NCBI GenBank assembly: GCA_022885665.1
Contig: JAGQDJ010000150.1
Location: 1-64,000 of the forward strand
Length of the DNA: 64,000 nucleotides
Direction: 5' to 3'
Origin: Triops longicaudatus
Taxonomy: Eukaryota; Arthropoda; Branchiopoda; Notostraca; Triopsidae
The notes under the pieces are model-generated. The model worked only from the letters and a program-made list of their open reading frames with translations, made no database searches and was not told the origin of the DNA. Shown piece after piece: positions 50,714-62,226 of the stretch. The stretch's first letter is position 1. Each line of letters opens with the position of its first letter. The position numbers and the translations under genes are program-made.

Positions 50714-51400
50714 GCGTCGTGGTTACCGTCTTCAGAACCTTCAATACCCTAATTGCTCCCCAGCTTTTCACCTGTGTTGGTCTTGGGCACAAGGGTTAAT
50801 GTTTCGGTAGCAAAAAAACCGCACCCTCCTAGAAGAATGGGGTCGGTTACCAACAATGGTGCACCACCACGGTAACTGGCTTCACCTACCTTCGTTTCAA
50901 CATTACCCACCTCGATTTTCTCTTTCATTGTTGTAGCACACAAAGGTTAGCACCTTCATTGAAAAAGTTCAACCTTCTAGGTGGAAGATGAACTAACCCT
51001 GGCCGATTCTACTCCATGGTAACCACTTTCAACCACGATGACTTTCCCAAAGAGCCTAATAAGCTTTCAGATGTATCTGTGGTAATAGACAAGAATCAAC
51101 TTTTTTTAAAAGCTTATAGTTTTTCTTATAAATATTTCGATACCAATAATTGCTTGTAAGAGTAGCTCACCACGGTAACTATCTTCAAGGACCTTAAATT
51201 CTTGCGAATTTACGCAAATTTAAAATTTTTATTGTTATAGCATAGGAGAGTCTACTTTCACCCCACCCCCGACCCAAAAAGATGTTTCCACACCGGTAAC
51301 CACCTTAGCGCACCTTCATCTTCCTGTTTACCATTGTAATTCAATACCACTGATTTGGTAGCACACCAGGGCTAATTCTTCATCCCAAAAAGGCGCATCT
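50714..51400. repeat. Diverged tandem repeat, unit about 120-155 bp, five copies
   Basis: A core GGTAAC (or its complement GGTTACC in the first copy) within caccacggtaact..cttcaa recurs at about 50714, 50868, 51012, 51168 and 51285. A second shared block, gtagcacac..aggttagcaccttcat (50932), recurs as gtagcacaccagggctaatt (51357). Copies are too diverged for a recent array. Confidence 0.45.
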
Positions 51401-52361
51401 CTTTCTCTCATCCAGGTGTCAAGTTACTCCCGAAGAAGGCGTTTTCTGTACCTCCGCCACTTGAAACTATCTAATCTTTCTTTTCTGTTGTTTTTCTCGG
51501 CCGTGTTTCGTCTGTTCAGATGAAAAGCAAGGATAGGACATAACCATTTTCAAGATCCCTTCAGCGTCGTAAATCAGGCATGGATAAGATCAATACGTTC
51601 CCTAATACCTGTTGCACAGTACGCACGATCCGTTCCACCTACTCCGCCTTCTCGAAATTCATTATACACACTCTACAAAACGTTCCGTTTTGCTCTTTTT
51701 GATTATTCTACCTGGGCGTCCTTTTACAATACAGGTAGTTCTTAACCATTTAACTTTATTTTTTGCTTACTAACACACAAGAGAGGATTGTAGCAACTAC
51801 ATAGCACCCAACACACATTCATGCCGTGTCAATCTCTTTACCAGCGGGGGAGAATTAGCGTGAAAAAACGGTGGTTCTCGCCCCCAACCCTACACCAAGA
51901 CGTTACCCAATGTTGTAACTACGCTTGTGCAGTACTGTCAGAAAAAAAATCAAATAAATGACAAATAACCGGGTACAGTCGTTTGGGCATGTTATGTCAA
52001 TGCTGAAATCTGTCCCTGCTCTCATACTTATCAAAGGAACTCGAGCCAACATTGAAAGGCTGTTCTCTGGGTACACCACTACGTATTGCCAGCGAGGATG
52101 GTTTCTAACAGTGCCTGAATTGGTCCTTGCCATAAGAGTACTTTGTCTAGATAGTTTTTTTTTTCTGACACTACTGTACCTTCTTGGGCCTCTTCTGCAT
52201 GTATTTTTCGCCACGCAGTCACACAAGACCAAAACAGCTGGCTCAAACGAAATAGCACTCTGAAACCTCTACCAGAAAAACCCCAGGAAGAAGGTTTTTA
52301 TGGGTCTTGTGGTACCCAGCTGGTCTTGGAAGGAACAAATGACAGAAATGAGACGAAAGTC

Positions 52362-52390
<29 letters not shown>
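52362..52390 (+). repeat. A29 homopolymer
   Basis: Uninterrupted A run in gene-poor DNA. It could be the tail of an old retroposed sequence, but no source gene was recognised on its left. Confidence 0.8.
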
Positions 52391-52393
<3 letters not shown>

Positions 52394-52799
52394 CGCGAGC
52401 AACCATTTTACCAAAAACCTAGCTTCCGTTTCTGTGGTTTATTTCTTCCTTCCCCTTTTCTCAAAGGGCGTTGCAGTTCCTCGCAAGCCAAAGGGTTCTG
52501 AATTCTCCCGTTCCTGTGCACGAAAATCCGCCCAGACCTGCTTTATGGCCAAGGGAACGGATCTCGTGTTCCTGTTCGGTGACGACTGTTGAGAAACTAA
52601 CCATTTGTCGCGGGATAATACGACATTTCGGGATGGCAGATACGCCCAGCTTAGAATTCGCAACTCCAGCATTACTTCAAAAAGCTTCTGCCATGCAGGA
52701 GATCCTACTGTATATACAGCTCAACTGCGAGAGACTGGCGTCGCTTGTCGCGTCATCAGTAGGCTTCCTGAATCGGAAACCTTTAATCGTTGAGTGACG

Positions 52800-53250
52800 T
52801 TAAGTAAGGTAGCAAGGTTAGATTCGTTGAAGTTAGGCTAGACTACGTAGTTTAGTTTAAATTACTTTAAATTAGGCTAACTCAAATTAGGTAAGGTTCT
52901 GTATTACTTGGTTTGTGTATGAAAGCTAAAGTTAGTTTGCATGAGATTTGCTTTAGGTATAGTTAGTTAACGTTAAGGTAAGCAAAGATAGGTTAGGTTA
53001 GATTAACTCAGGTAAAGTAAATTTCTGCGAATTTAAGTTAGGTCAAGGTTGATTACGTTGGACAAAATAAATTTTATATAATTTATGTTAATTAAGCAAA
53101 AATAGATAATGTTAAGGTAAAGTAAGTCGAATTTTAGTTCGGTTAGTAAAATTAGCAAGGCTAGGCAACTAGGAACGGTGAGATTATGATTTTAACAAGG
53201 CAAAGATTGTGAGTTTTAACGCTTAGGTTAAATTAGTTTTGTTTTAGTTC
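52800..53250. repeat. Degenerate TTAGG-like tract E
   Basis: The longest of the five tracts, with words such as AAGGTTAGATTCG, GAAGTTAGGCTAG, AGATAGGTTAGGTTAGATTA and TTAAGTTAGGTCAAGG in the TTAGG sense. Confidence 0.65.
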
Positions 53251-56003
53251 GTCCAGATAGTTTCACATTACAGACGCTTTGAACCAAAGTAAACCAAAGG
53301 TGCCCACACAATAGTAGCATACAATGTTCCGTTTTAGAGAAAAATGGCCCCTATGCCTATTTTCGGTGGAAACTGGCATATTTTAATAAAACTTTAATAA
53401 GGATATTTATTAAACTAATTCTAAGCCTTGAAAGTAAGTTTTTTTCGTCCACTCAAAGCGTCAGGAGCCAACTAACTTTAACATATTGTAACTTAGAGAA
53501 GTTCACTGTTGATAACAATTTATGTCCGCAGCCTACAAAAGCACCGGAAATAATAATAAAAATTCACTGTTGCTAAGAATGAACTTTCCTAGCCCAACAG
53601 TTCTTTAACGGGAAAGCTTCGATCTTGCCTAATACCTTCTGCACACGGGACAGTTCGTTACATTTTTTGACTGTGACCGTGGAAGTAGCAAGCGCGAGCT
53701 GGCTGCAAAACGAAAGATTTAAGAGGTCATAAAAGAACCCTGAAGGATGTCGTCGAACAACTTGCTGCTTCTTCGCTTCTTTGCCCACATAGAACGAAGA
53801 CATAAGCCGATATTTTTTCGACGGCCTAATTTTCCCCTTATAGCAGCCAGGGTGTGATTAGGCTGTGTAATCAAGACAAAGGCAACTATTAAGAACTGGA
53901 CAGCAAAATGACTAGGCGAGGAATCGCTAGAGAAAGTTGGTGATAAGACGACATATGAAGTATCCCTTTAAGGAAGATAGGGAGGGGGTGTATCATAGAG
54001 AACATTAAGTTTGTGTGGCACTTTTACCTCAAAAGCCCCCAAGTCCACACCCCGGCCATTATTTCTTCACGTAATAGCTGAGCCTGTTTCTATTCAATTT
54101 CGCTAGGCTTTTATATATGAACAAGTCAGGCTTAGGGTTGGGCTCGGCTTACCTGTTGCTTTTCGCCCAGGAGTTAGTGCCGAGTTTCTTAAGCGGTCTT
54201 GGGTGTTGTCTCATCCCCGGACGCCTTGGCATCGACCCGGGGACTTTTAGCCGACGGAACGGCGAGAACCAAGTGTTGGCCGCTCGACCGTGAGGTGATG
54301 GATGGATGCACAGATTTTTATGGCACCGGGCGCACTAGTACTCAAAGCTGTGAATCTAGGTGAGGCTTGATAGCCTTATAAAGTCAGAAGGTCTCGAAGC
54401 TTTGCGGAAAATGTAACACGAAACCTACAAACAAGGGACTTAACTAATAGCACACCACCCGCACTAGTGTGTATTTAGATAGCCAGCGCCTCTAGGTGGA
54501 GAGCGGCATACTTAGTAATTTGAACCACATTCGCGTTGTAAACTACTTCTGCGTTTATGGTGTAAGAGGATCATTTTGCAAGAAACAAATACAAAAAAAC
54601 CTATCACCTCTTATTATTAAAATTCCAATTGCCATTTTCCAATTACGATTTAGCTTACATTACATTTGTAAAGACTTATAAAACTATGGGTGCTGTCACG
54701 TCTTTACCGTGTTTGAAACACAAATCTTGTTGACTGTAATCAAGTACGTGGAGCAGAAATGGAAGTTATTTTTCTTTTCAAGGACATTAACTTCATATTT
54801 GGTTTCGGTGGCAGTACTATTTGCTCTCCTTTTGACGCCCTTTATACAAAAATGAATTGAGAATTGCAGTGCTAGGCAAGTTTAACCAGGACAGGTTCCG
54901 TTCGAAGATCAACCAAGTGCGAAGACATTTTGCTTACTAAACAAGCTCATAGGAAGCGTATTCGACTGGTTATGGGTTTCAACCTTTGTTAAAAGCCATT
55001 CAACCATATTATCTTATCCATAACGGTTAATTGACTATGAATGCTATGAGTCTGTAACCGAACTTCCACACTCGAATTCTGCCACATCGATGGTTTTGCA
55101 GTAATATAAGAAGGAAATTCAAGTCTAATGACACTTGTCCATTAAAGAGTATGGAAGAGTGTGTAGCCTGTCACATAAGTATACCAAAATGACACATGAT
55201 CAAAGTTGTTTGCCCAAGTGCTTTCAAAATTAGCTACTTCAGTTGATTTGTGTTCCATGGTCTTTGTTTCACTGGCGCCCTTATTCAATAAGCAAAATGG
55301 TGAAGTTGCATTAGCAAAGCAACTAAGCCTAATAATTTCCGAACTTTCCAGCTTTTTTGCACATAACTTTTCTAGCTCTTTTAGATTTCTAACACCTAAC
55401 CGTCTATTTTATAAACAATATTATTCAATAGATCATTCATAGGAGGCTTCGTAAAGAAAAATACAAAACTTCTAGACTCTTTATTCATGAACATAAAAAA
55501 GCCCACATATAAAGAACTCGGTACATCCACCGAAAATTCATGTAATAAATTCTCTGATTATTTAATTCGCTGCATGTGTTCAGTTTCTTGGTACAAATAA
55601 TGCATATAAGAGAAAACCGTACTTGAAAGACTTTACAAAGCATTATCATGTCGCTTATAGACGGGCTTGTCCAAAGTTGAAAACGTTCGTCCGTAATTTT
55701 TCCACCAATAGCTTGTTTCAGACTTCACTGTTGCTTATATTCCTTTCCCTACTGCGTCTTCATTGACTCCTAGCCTCGTCGTCTTGCTGTGTTAAAGCAA
55801 GAGCAAACGGCGTAATACGTTCACCTTGTGTATATATATGTGCGTGTATGTATCAGGTGGCCTCCCCCCTTCTCATATGTTTTTAGCATGAGCGCGAGCC
55901 CTTTTCCCCATAGCGCTTGTCTTGTTTTCCCCCCTCCACCTCCTGCTTCTGCCTCCCTCGCTTCCTTTTCAAATTCCCCTCCTCGCTGACGTAGAGGAAG
56001 AGT
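53251..56003. other. Gene-poor region, last part, upstream of the CDK inhibitor
   Basis: Contains the SINE candidate (54177-54300) and AT-rich sequence. From about 55850 the sequence becomes pyrimidine- and GC-richer, consistent with the approach to a promoter. No exon recognised. Confidence 0.5.
54177..54300 (-). mobile_element. tRNA-derived SINE candidate
   Basis: On the minus strand, GGTCGAGCGGCCAAC resembles a tRNA-Ser-type D-arm/A-box, and 39 bases downstream GGGTCGATGCC resembles the B-box (consensus GGTTCGANTCC). The spacing fits a Pol III internal promoter. The region does not fold into a clean tRNA by eye, so a SINE head is more likely than a functional tRNA gene. Confidence 0.4.
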
Positions 56004-56009
56004 CACGTG
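56004..56009. promoter_or_regulatory. E-box CACGTG upstream of the CDK inhibitor
   Basis: Perfect CACGTG in the context TCACGTGG, 530 bases upstream of the ATG, in the likely promoter region. A hexamer of this kind is common by chance. Confidence 0.25.
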
Positions 56010-56536
56010 GTGTCCTGCATTCAAATTCTATTGGCGCAGGGCTATGGCCTTAACCGCACAACGACCGTTAGCGCTTGTCAGTCGAATTCAAACTTTCCGA
56101 GGGCTTAGTAGGAGGACAAGTGACTCTGTGAGCGCATTGTGCTGTATGGGGAGGAAGTGTGTGGTAGGCCCCCGTTTTATTTGAATAACCGTTGGACAAG
56201 CCAAATTCAAATTTGAGCCCTCACTAGTGCCTACTACTCACAACGTTTTCGTGTTCCACAACTTTTTGCAACAATCAAGTTTCAGTGGAATTTAACTCTG
56301 TATTCACCCTTTTCAAGTGAATTACAATCCTCGATTCTTGAAACCTATATTTGGAGTCGGATTTTTTCTCCATCGCAAAATTCAAGCCGCCCTCAGTGTT
56401 AACTCCCTGGGGAAGGAAATAGGAAGTGAAGCGCAAAAGAGAACCGCAATTTGCTCCTTCAACGTCACTAAGGACGTGCATTCGTTCTGAATTCATTCTT
56501 TCCCCTGAAAAAGCGACACCTTTTTGCTTAAAGAAA

Positions 56537-59500
56537 ATGCTTCTTCCAGCCTCACCCAACCCAACCATGAATGTGATGTTTTCGTCGGCCAAGCGTTCCT
56601 TGTTTGGCCCGATCGATCACGAAGAAACGGCCCGCCTGCTGGAAAAGGAGTTAATGGCTCAATATCAGCAAGATATGAAGAAATGGAATTTCAATTTCAT
56701 CGATGGCGTCCCCTTGGAAGGACGCTTTGTCTGGACGCCGGTGGCTGTGCCCGTTACGCCAGTGACGAACGCTCGCCTGGTTCGCATCCCCCGCAACACC
56801 CGGGACTCGCAACAACATCCACAGCAGCCCCGCTTGCATCGATCGCGCCTCATCGATTTGCCCTCAGCCGAACCTGCTGCCGTGGCTCCTACACCGGCTG
56901 TCGCCCTGGCGCTCCGTTCCCAGGCCCGCTGCAATCCCCCGCTCACCCGGCCGGACTCGCCCAAACGCGCTCGGCACACTCCCATGCCCCTTGCGCCTTG
57001 CAATCATGCGAAAAAAGCCAAGCTGATGATGAGGGAAGACGAACAAGCTTCACGCCTCGCCCAGCCCGTGGAAACCTCACAATCTGAACCTGCACAGAAG
57101 CAGCAGCAGCCATCATTGGAAACCAAAGAATCCTCTGTCTTGTCACCAGCCGAGGTTTCCACTCCCTCCTCCTTACCCGTTTCCTCCTTCGCCTTCTCAT
57201 CTAGTCTCACTGTGCTGAATCAAAACTGTAACGAGCAACAAAGAAAAATCACTGGTAAGCCAAACTGTCCTTGTTTCGCTCTCACACATTTCGTTCTTGC
57301 CGTAGTTTTGGCATAGCCTACTGATTTCAGTCTTGTAGCGTCACGTGTTTCTAGCCATGTTCGAAGTTTCGTTCCTGGAGAAGTTCTTTTTTTGTACAAT
57401 TAGTCTAAGGGGGTTTAACTCGCGTAGGCTTGTAGTAGTTTTTGACAGTTTTGAAAGTCGAGTTGAAATTTCGGTGGCTCTCCCGCCTTGTGAAGTTCAA
57501 CGCTGTGGCCAAGCAGCGCGCGAAGGGGCTTTCTTACCTAAATTTAGCTTTTATCTTCCCTTTACCCTATACACACACGTCGTTAAGATGCGGGGCAGTA
57601 AACGCTGAAGGGGGGAATCGTACAATTTTAAAGTAAAAATGGCAGGCATAGGGGGTCAAACAAGGCGCACGCCACACACGCGGGAGGGCAGAAAAGACGC
57701 CATATTGTATTCAAAATTTCTGCCTCCGTCCTGGTGTGTATACGGATGCACGGGTATTAAGTCTTCGTATTAGGCTATAAATATATGTTTTTAAGCAAAT
57801 AAGGGAAGCAGCCCTCGCCTCTCTTATGGTTCGTCCGTTTTTAGTATGAGGGGGACAAGCTTCGGACTTGTAAAATTTTTTCCCAGCGAGATCTTTCCAC
57901 GTATCACTTGTCCTGGCTCTGACGTGTCAGAAAAAAAGGAGAAAAAATGCAGTTGACATTTTTTTCAGGGTTGTGGTAGTCAGGTTTTGAACAGAACACC
58001 TTTGTGTCACATTCGAAAATTTCCCGCGCTTTCTGAAGAGATGACAACGGACTTGGGGTCAAATGTGGCGCAGGTTTTTTGGCTCACGTGTGGCATGCGC
58101 GTAACAAGAGCGCTTTCTTGGGCAGGCTTCCAATTAGATGGATTGATTAGGGATAACTGTATGAGTTTGTGTATGCAGATAGTCAAATTTGCGTATTAAA
58201 AACGAAGGAAGAAACAGGACGTGAATGTCGCAGAATCAGGGGACAGTTCCAAGTGGATGCGTCTTCAGTGACAAGGAACGGCACGAGTTGGAGAGGGAAG
58301 AGACTAGTGTCTTGTCAACACAATACTATGAATTTAATATGCGTAGTGCCCTTAGTGACGTCAAGGTTTGTTCGCATTAGCTCGCGTCATGTGTTACAGA
58401 GATTCTCTCGTAAGCGCCTTTGAACGCACGATTGACAATCGACGGCTTACCACGTACCGTGTAATTCGAAGCTCGTACGCAAATGATATAGGCGGTTTGA
58501 CGTCATACCCGCGCAAATCGAGGTAAAATCTCCAAAATCGCGGGTGGTTGAGGTAACAGTGCGAAGCAGCAGTCTGAGAGTTAAGGCTGGCTTATACGGA
58601 TTGAAGCGTTGACTTGTATTGTTGCGGCACTTGCGATACTGAGGGATCTGGTGCTTTCGCGCCGGTGTTTTTAGTTAAGTGGACATACACATTGACTTCC
58701 AAGCAAATGGATTTAAGAGAAGGGTGGCTGGTTTGGAAAATGCTAAAAAGTAACGCTTAAATGCTGCCACTTAACGACCCATCAAGGGGCGCAAACAATG
58801 GAACAGCTTGGCTTTTTGGGTTGCCGTAGCATTCGGATGATAAGGGCGGTCTCCTTTTTTGTTTGGGGTGGGTGGGTGGGTTGCTTTAAAGTGTTGTCGG
58901 CGCCAAAGTATGCTAAAGAGGGGTAAGTTGGATAGAAATGTAGAAAATTGAAGTGACCCTACATTGAATGGACCTCCCACCAGTCAAGACGGAAGCTTTC
59001 TGGGCCATCTTCCTTAAGTATTACCGCAATTCAAGAGCCGAAAGCTTTTTGACTGGAGCCATTGCCATTTTCCCCTCTTATCATGTATAACGCAACAAAG
59101 ATTGGTACGTGTCTGGTTTTCCTTTCCGTCTTGTAAAAGGATTTTTTTAAAATTTATTATACTTCGTCTTGTTCTTGAAGGGTGGACATTAGGCTAGGGC
59201 TGCTAAGTCCGGGTTCATTTCCAAGATGACTAGACTTGTTGCTTGGGCCATAAGCAAGACAAGAATCCCCGTTTTGATGCTTCTCTTTCTTGAAGCATTT
59301 GCCCAAATTAAGAAATCGTGACTCAAAACGGTACTACTCATCAGAATTAGTTCCCAAGGCCTTATAAAGTCAACGTTTTCACATGCGCTTTTGGTTATGG
59401 AATTGTTCAACATACATTTCTTTCTTTAGGCAGATTTATACCAAGTTTTGATGGAAAAGTGGAGTGAACTTATGAAATACTCTTATATTTTTCCAATACT

Positions 59501-61603
59501 CTGAATAGAAACAATTAATATTCGTTTGACATCGATGCTTGGGTTTTTTATCGGGCGAACAAGTCAAACGTCAGCCGGAACTTGGCCAAAAAGCCAACAG
59601 GAACTTATCGGGCGAGTTGGGACTTGCTTACATACTTTCGCAAGCCCCAACCTGTTTCGTTTGCACCCCACCTCTAGGAGAACAAGTTGGGCTTGACGTC
59701 ACTTATTAGGGAACCCGCTCTGACTCACGCTCCACAGTGCACCTTCCCGCGCTTTCCCTCTTCCTCCTCGATGGGAAGAATTGGCGGGAAACTAAAAGAT
59801 GGGCGACCTACAGTAGTTAACACCCTTTTTGGAGGCCTTTTTTAGGACAAGCCCCAACACGTTGAAACTTGCCTTAACTTGCCTTGCTCGTACTTGGTGT
59901 GTCAGAAGCTGTGACGCAGTACTTATCTCACAGATTACAAAGCAACGAATCACATGGAAACTCAGCCAAAAACCTGTTGATGAGGTCGAAACAGATTTTT
60001 TTTAAAATGTTCAGTTGATTTCATTTTTAAGAAAGATGCTGAATTTCATTGCCCAAGCCCGGTAACAAGGGTGGTAGCAGTTCAAGATAATCAGGGTTGT
60101 ACAAAACTGACATTCCTGCTTTTCGTTGCATCAGGTCTGTGCAAGCCATTGATTTTATGACACCTTTTGCCTTGGTAACGGGTTCCTGGCTACACCTGTG
60201 GAAAAGAAATGTAGATAGGGAGCCCGCGTTCACTTTTGTCGTGGACTATACTGCCATTCCTTCTCCCTTAGAAAGGTGAAAATGGCCCTGAAAAACTGAT
60301 ACGGTGGAAGTGGTAAGGGGGGTGTGCAGAATGCGTGTTAAATCCGCAATAGACCGACTATCATCCTTTTGCAGACTCTTTTTCTCATTTATTTTACAAC
60401 TCAACCTCGTCCATTCTCCTCGCTTGATGGTTTTAAAACGCGATAACCAGCGTGAAACAGAGAAAGAGACGTCGTCCGTTAAGGAAGACAGGACCATCGT
60501 TCTCGTAATCTTTACAGTTTACAGAAAGGGGGGCCAGGCTTCGCACTTTTTTATGTCCTGGACCGAGTTTTAAGCTTTTAACGACTCTAGAACCTTTTTA
60601 CCTTTTATTTTTGTAAAGTGATTAGAAAAGGGAGAGAGATGAGACAAAAGAGTCCCAATGGCCACTGAGACTCACTTTGGGAGCAAGTCATAAAAAAGGT
60701 TGTTCGCTCCATCAAGTGGTATAAATCATTTCTGTTTTAAAAGAAAAATAAAGATCTTGCCATTATGGGTTGTGGCGTGTCGAGTGCCTGGCAAATAGTC
60801 ATAAACAGTGAAATAAAGTAGAAGAGAGTAGGTGAACATTAGGGATGCGTATTTGAGACTCGAAGTTGAGTGAAAGCGTTTTTCTAAAAAGCTTTACTCT
60901 AGAAAAGTCAAAGAAGCCATGCAAAGCTTTCAGTTGAATAACAAGTCTCCAACCAAAGCTTATAAAACGGCATTTTGTAGGGTATGCGTTGTAGGGTGCA
61001 TAATTAATCCTGATAACAAAGGCAGTAGAATAGGATTAAGGCTTGGAATATGTCTCGTAATGCAATTGGTGGGAGTTCTTTTTAGGTTATTTACGTCAAT
61101 TTGATGGGGTGCGATGATCCTAGTGTGACTGAAGATTAGAAACCGCATGATTTTTATTTGAGCTAATGACCAAACAAGGGCAAGAAAGGTTTCCAAAGAT
61201 AGGTGACAATTTTCTGGCAAGTTGAATAGGTGTGACAAGTGATTTTATGCTACCTCACGTTTGTTGGCCTAAGTGATTCATGAAACGGAGTTTTAACCTT
61301 TTCTCTTCTCTCTTTGTCTTCCGTGTTTTTAGCTTACATGAAGATCCAGAAGTCTACTGCTACCTTGCCTTCAAAGCAGCAATAATCGGCGTAGTGTGGA
61401 GCCACCTTATGGAGAACGCAGCACTAAAATGTCACAAAGTCATTGGAGAAATATATGGACATTTTCAAAAACCACACATACTCGGATATATCCGGTCTTC
61501 GAGTCTCCCAGATTGTGGCCTGCTTCCTGATTCTTCATCCCTGGAGAAGAAAACAATAGCTAAACGCACTGATTTTTTAACACCCAGAAGAAGAAAAAAA
61601 TAG
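56537..61603 (+). CDS. dap: Cip/Kip-family cyclin-dependent kinase inhibitor (Dacapo/p21/p27-like)
   Basis: Inhibits cyclin-CDK complexes and enforces cell-cycle exit. Exons 56537-57254 and 61512-61603 join in phase 1 to 269 aa (Dacapo is of similar size). The inhibitory domain spans residues 19-69: the cyclin-binding motif RSLFGPIDHEE (20-30), a helical linker, then WNFNF (50-54) and PLEGRFVW (59-66) for CDK contact. A Pro/Ser/Gln-rich middle follows, with SP/TP sites and a basic SPKRARH and KKAKL nuclear signal. The C-terminus ends TDFLTPRRRKK. Two in-frame ATGs are possible (56537 and 56567); the first was chosen. The second-exon acceptor (gagtctcccag) was chosen by phase and pyrimidine tract; 61560 is an in-frame alternative. 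The middle and tail are not conserved in this family, so exon 2 is less certain than exon 1. Confidence 0.9.
58020..58027. promoter_or_regulatory. E2F-type site TTTCCCGC in CDK inhibitor intron
   Basis: TTTCCCGC followed by GC fits the E2F consensus TTTSSCGC. Its intronic position in a cell-cycle gene makes it plausible. Function is inferred. Confidence 0.4.
58356..58363. promoter_or_regulatory. CRE octamer TGACGTCA (intron copy 1)
   Basis: Perfect palindromic CREB/ATF site 1.1 kb into the CDK inhibitor intron. Confidence 0.45.
58498..58505. promoter_or_regulatory. CRE octamer TGACGTCA (intron copy 2)
   Basis: Perfect palindromic CREB/ATF site 142 bases after copy 1, in the context TTTGACGTCATAC. 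Confidence 0.45.
59694..59791. promoter_or_regulatory. CRE plus E2F cluster in CDK inhibitor intron
   Basis: Within 98 bases: a perfect CRE TGACGTCA (59694-59701), a near-E2F site CTTCCCGC (59743-59750) and a perfect reverse E2F site GCGGGAAA (59784-59791, context TTGGCGGGAAAC). The surrounding sequence is GC-richer than the intron average. A candidate enhancer or internal promoter. Confidence 0.45.
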
Positions 61604-62220
61604 TCCCCGCAATAAGGCTTTCCTTCCATATGTAAACCCGCAGCCTTTTCTTTGCCCTTGTCCAATTTATGCTATAATCTCTTGGCCTTCTGTTACACAA
61701 AAACAAGAAGATGAAGACGAAATCAATATTGGGAATTTTTTTGTGAAAAGTGCAATGCCGTCTTATTCTCCTTCCTTCGTTGTTATGTCCCACTGATAAA
61801 AAAGGAAGAAAAAAGAGAGTTCACGACTAACTTGCAAATCTGTTTGCGAGGAACGCCAAAAGCAAGCAAACAATTTCCCTTATTTTCTGGGATGAAGATA
61901 ATCTTGGAAGAAATACTTGGTTGTAGCTTTAAAGACTAAAGAAATAATTGGAGATTGTTTCTTTTCACTAATTCTGTACAGAATGGAAGATCTACTAACC
62001 TTAACCACAAAACGGAGTGCGATGGCGTGTGATGATGTGTATGAGTAGTTTTGGGGGGCTGTGCTTTTCGGAGAGTGCGTTGGTATGGTGTGAATGTTGT
62101 TTGATAAAAGAGCAATTATTTTTCATGTTCCTAGTCCAGTTTTCTGTTGTATTGATCTCATGTCACGACTCTTGCGTTGGTTTCTCGTTTGCTTCATATA
62201 CATTGGATAGTCTCTCCGTT

Positions 62221-62226
62221 AATAAA
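62221..62226 (+). terminator. Candidate polyadenylation signal AATAAA, CDK inhibitor
   Basis: First AATAAA on the + strand after the stop at 61603, giving a 3' UTR of about 620 bases. Confidence 0.4.

Larger units (their letters stand above)
48721..52799. other. Gene-poor region, third part
   Basis: No gene recognised. It contains pogo-like debris (48870-48950), a diverged tandem repeat (50714-51400) and an A29 run (about 52362-52390). The frame 50201-50479 (92 codons) is the most protein-like here, but it shows no domain and ends in a Thr-rich run. Confidence 0.55.
57255..61511 (+). other. 4.26-kb intron of the CDK inhibitor gene
   Basis: The longest intron of the window. It carries perfect CRE octamers at 58356, 58498 and 59694 and E2F-type sites at 58020 and 59784, listed separately. 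No exon of another gene was recognised. Several AG|A(T/C) acceptor-like sites would be phase-compatible with exon 1, so an additional exon cannot be excluded. Confidence 0.6.

Noticed and set aside
51013..51022. X-box-like CCATGGTAAC in the desert
   Set aside because: Only the right half matches the RFX consensus. It is one of several GGTAAC cores of the diverged tandem repeat.
56426..56536. Upstream in-frame extension of the CDK inhibitor beginning with GTG
   Set aside because: No ATG in this stretch, and eukaryotic initiation at GTG is rare. The first ATG at 56537 has A at -3.
59434..59505. Alternative exon after a good acceptor (tttctttctttaggcag) in the CDK inhibitor intron
   Set aside because: Phase-compatible and open for about 23 codons, but it lacks the basic residues expected after the motif. 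The 61512 exon ends in a more family-like basic tail.
59995..60005. Alternative tiny last exon after acag at 59994 that would complete a PIP box in the CDK inhibitor and stop at once
   Set aside because: The preceding sequence is purine-rich with no polypyrimidine tract, so the acceptor is poor. Other phase-compatible acceptors exist. Only cDNA can decide.
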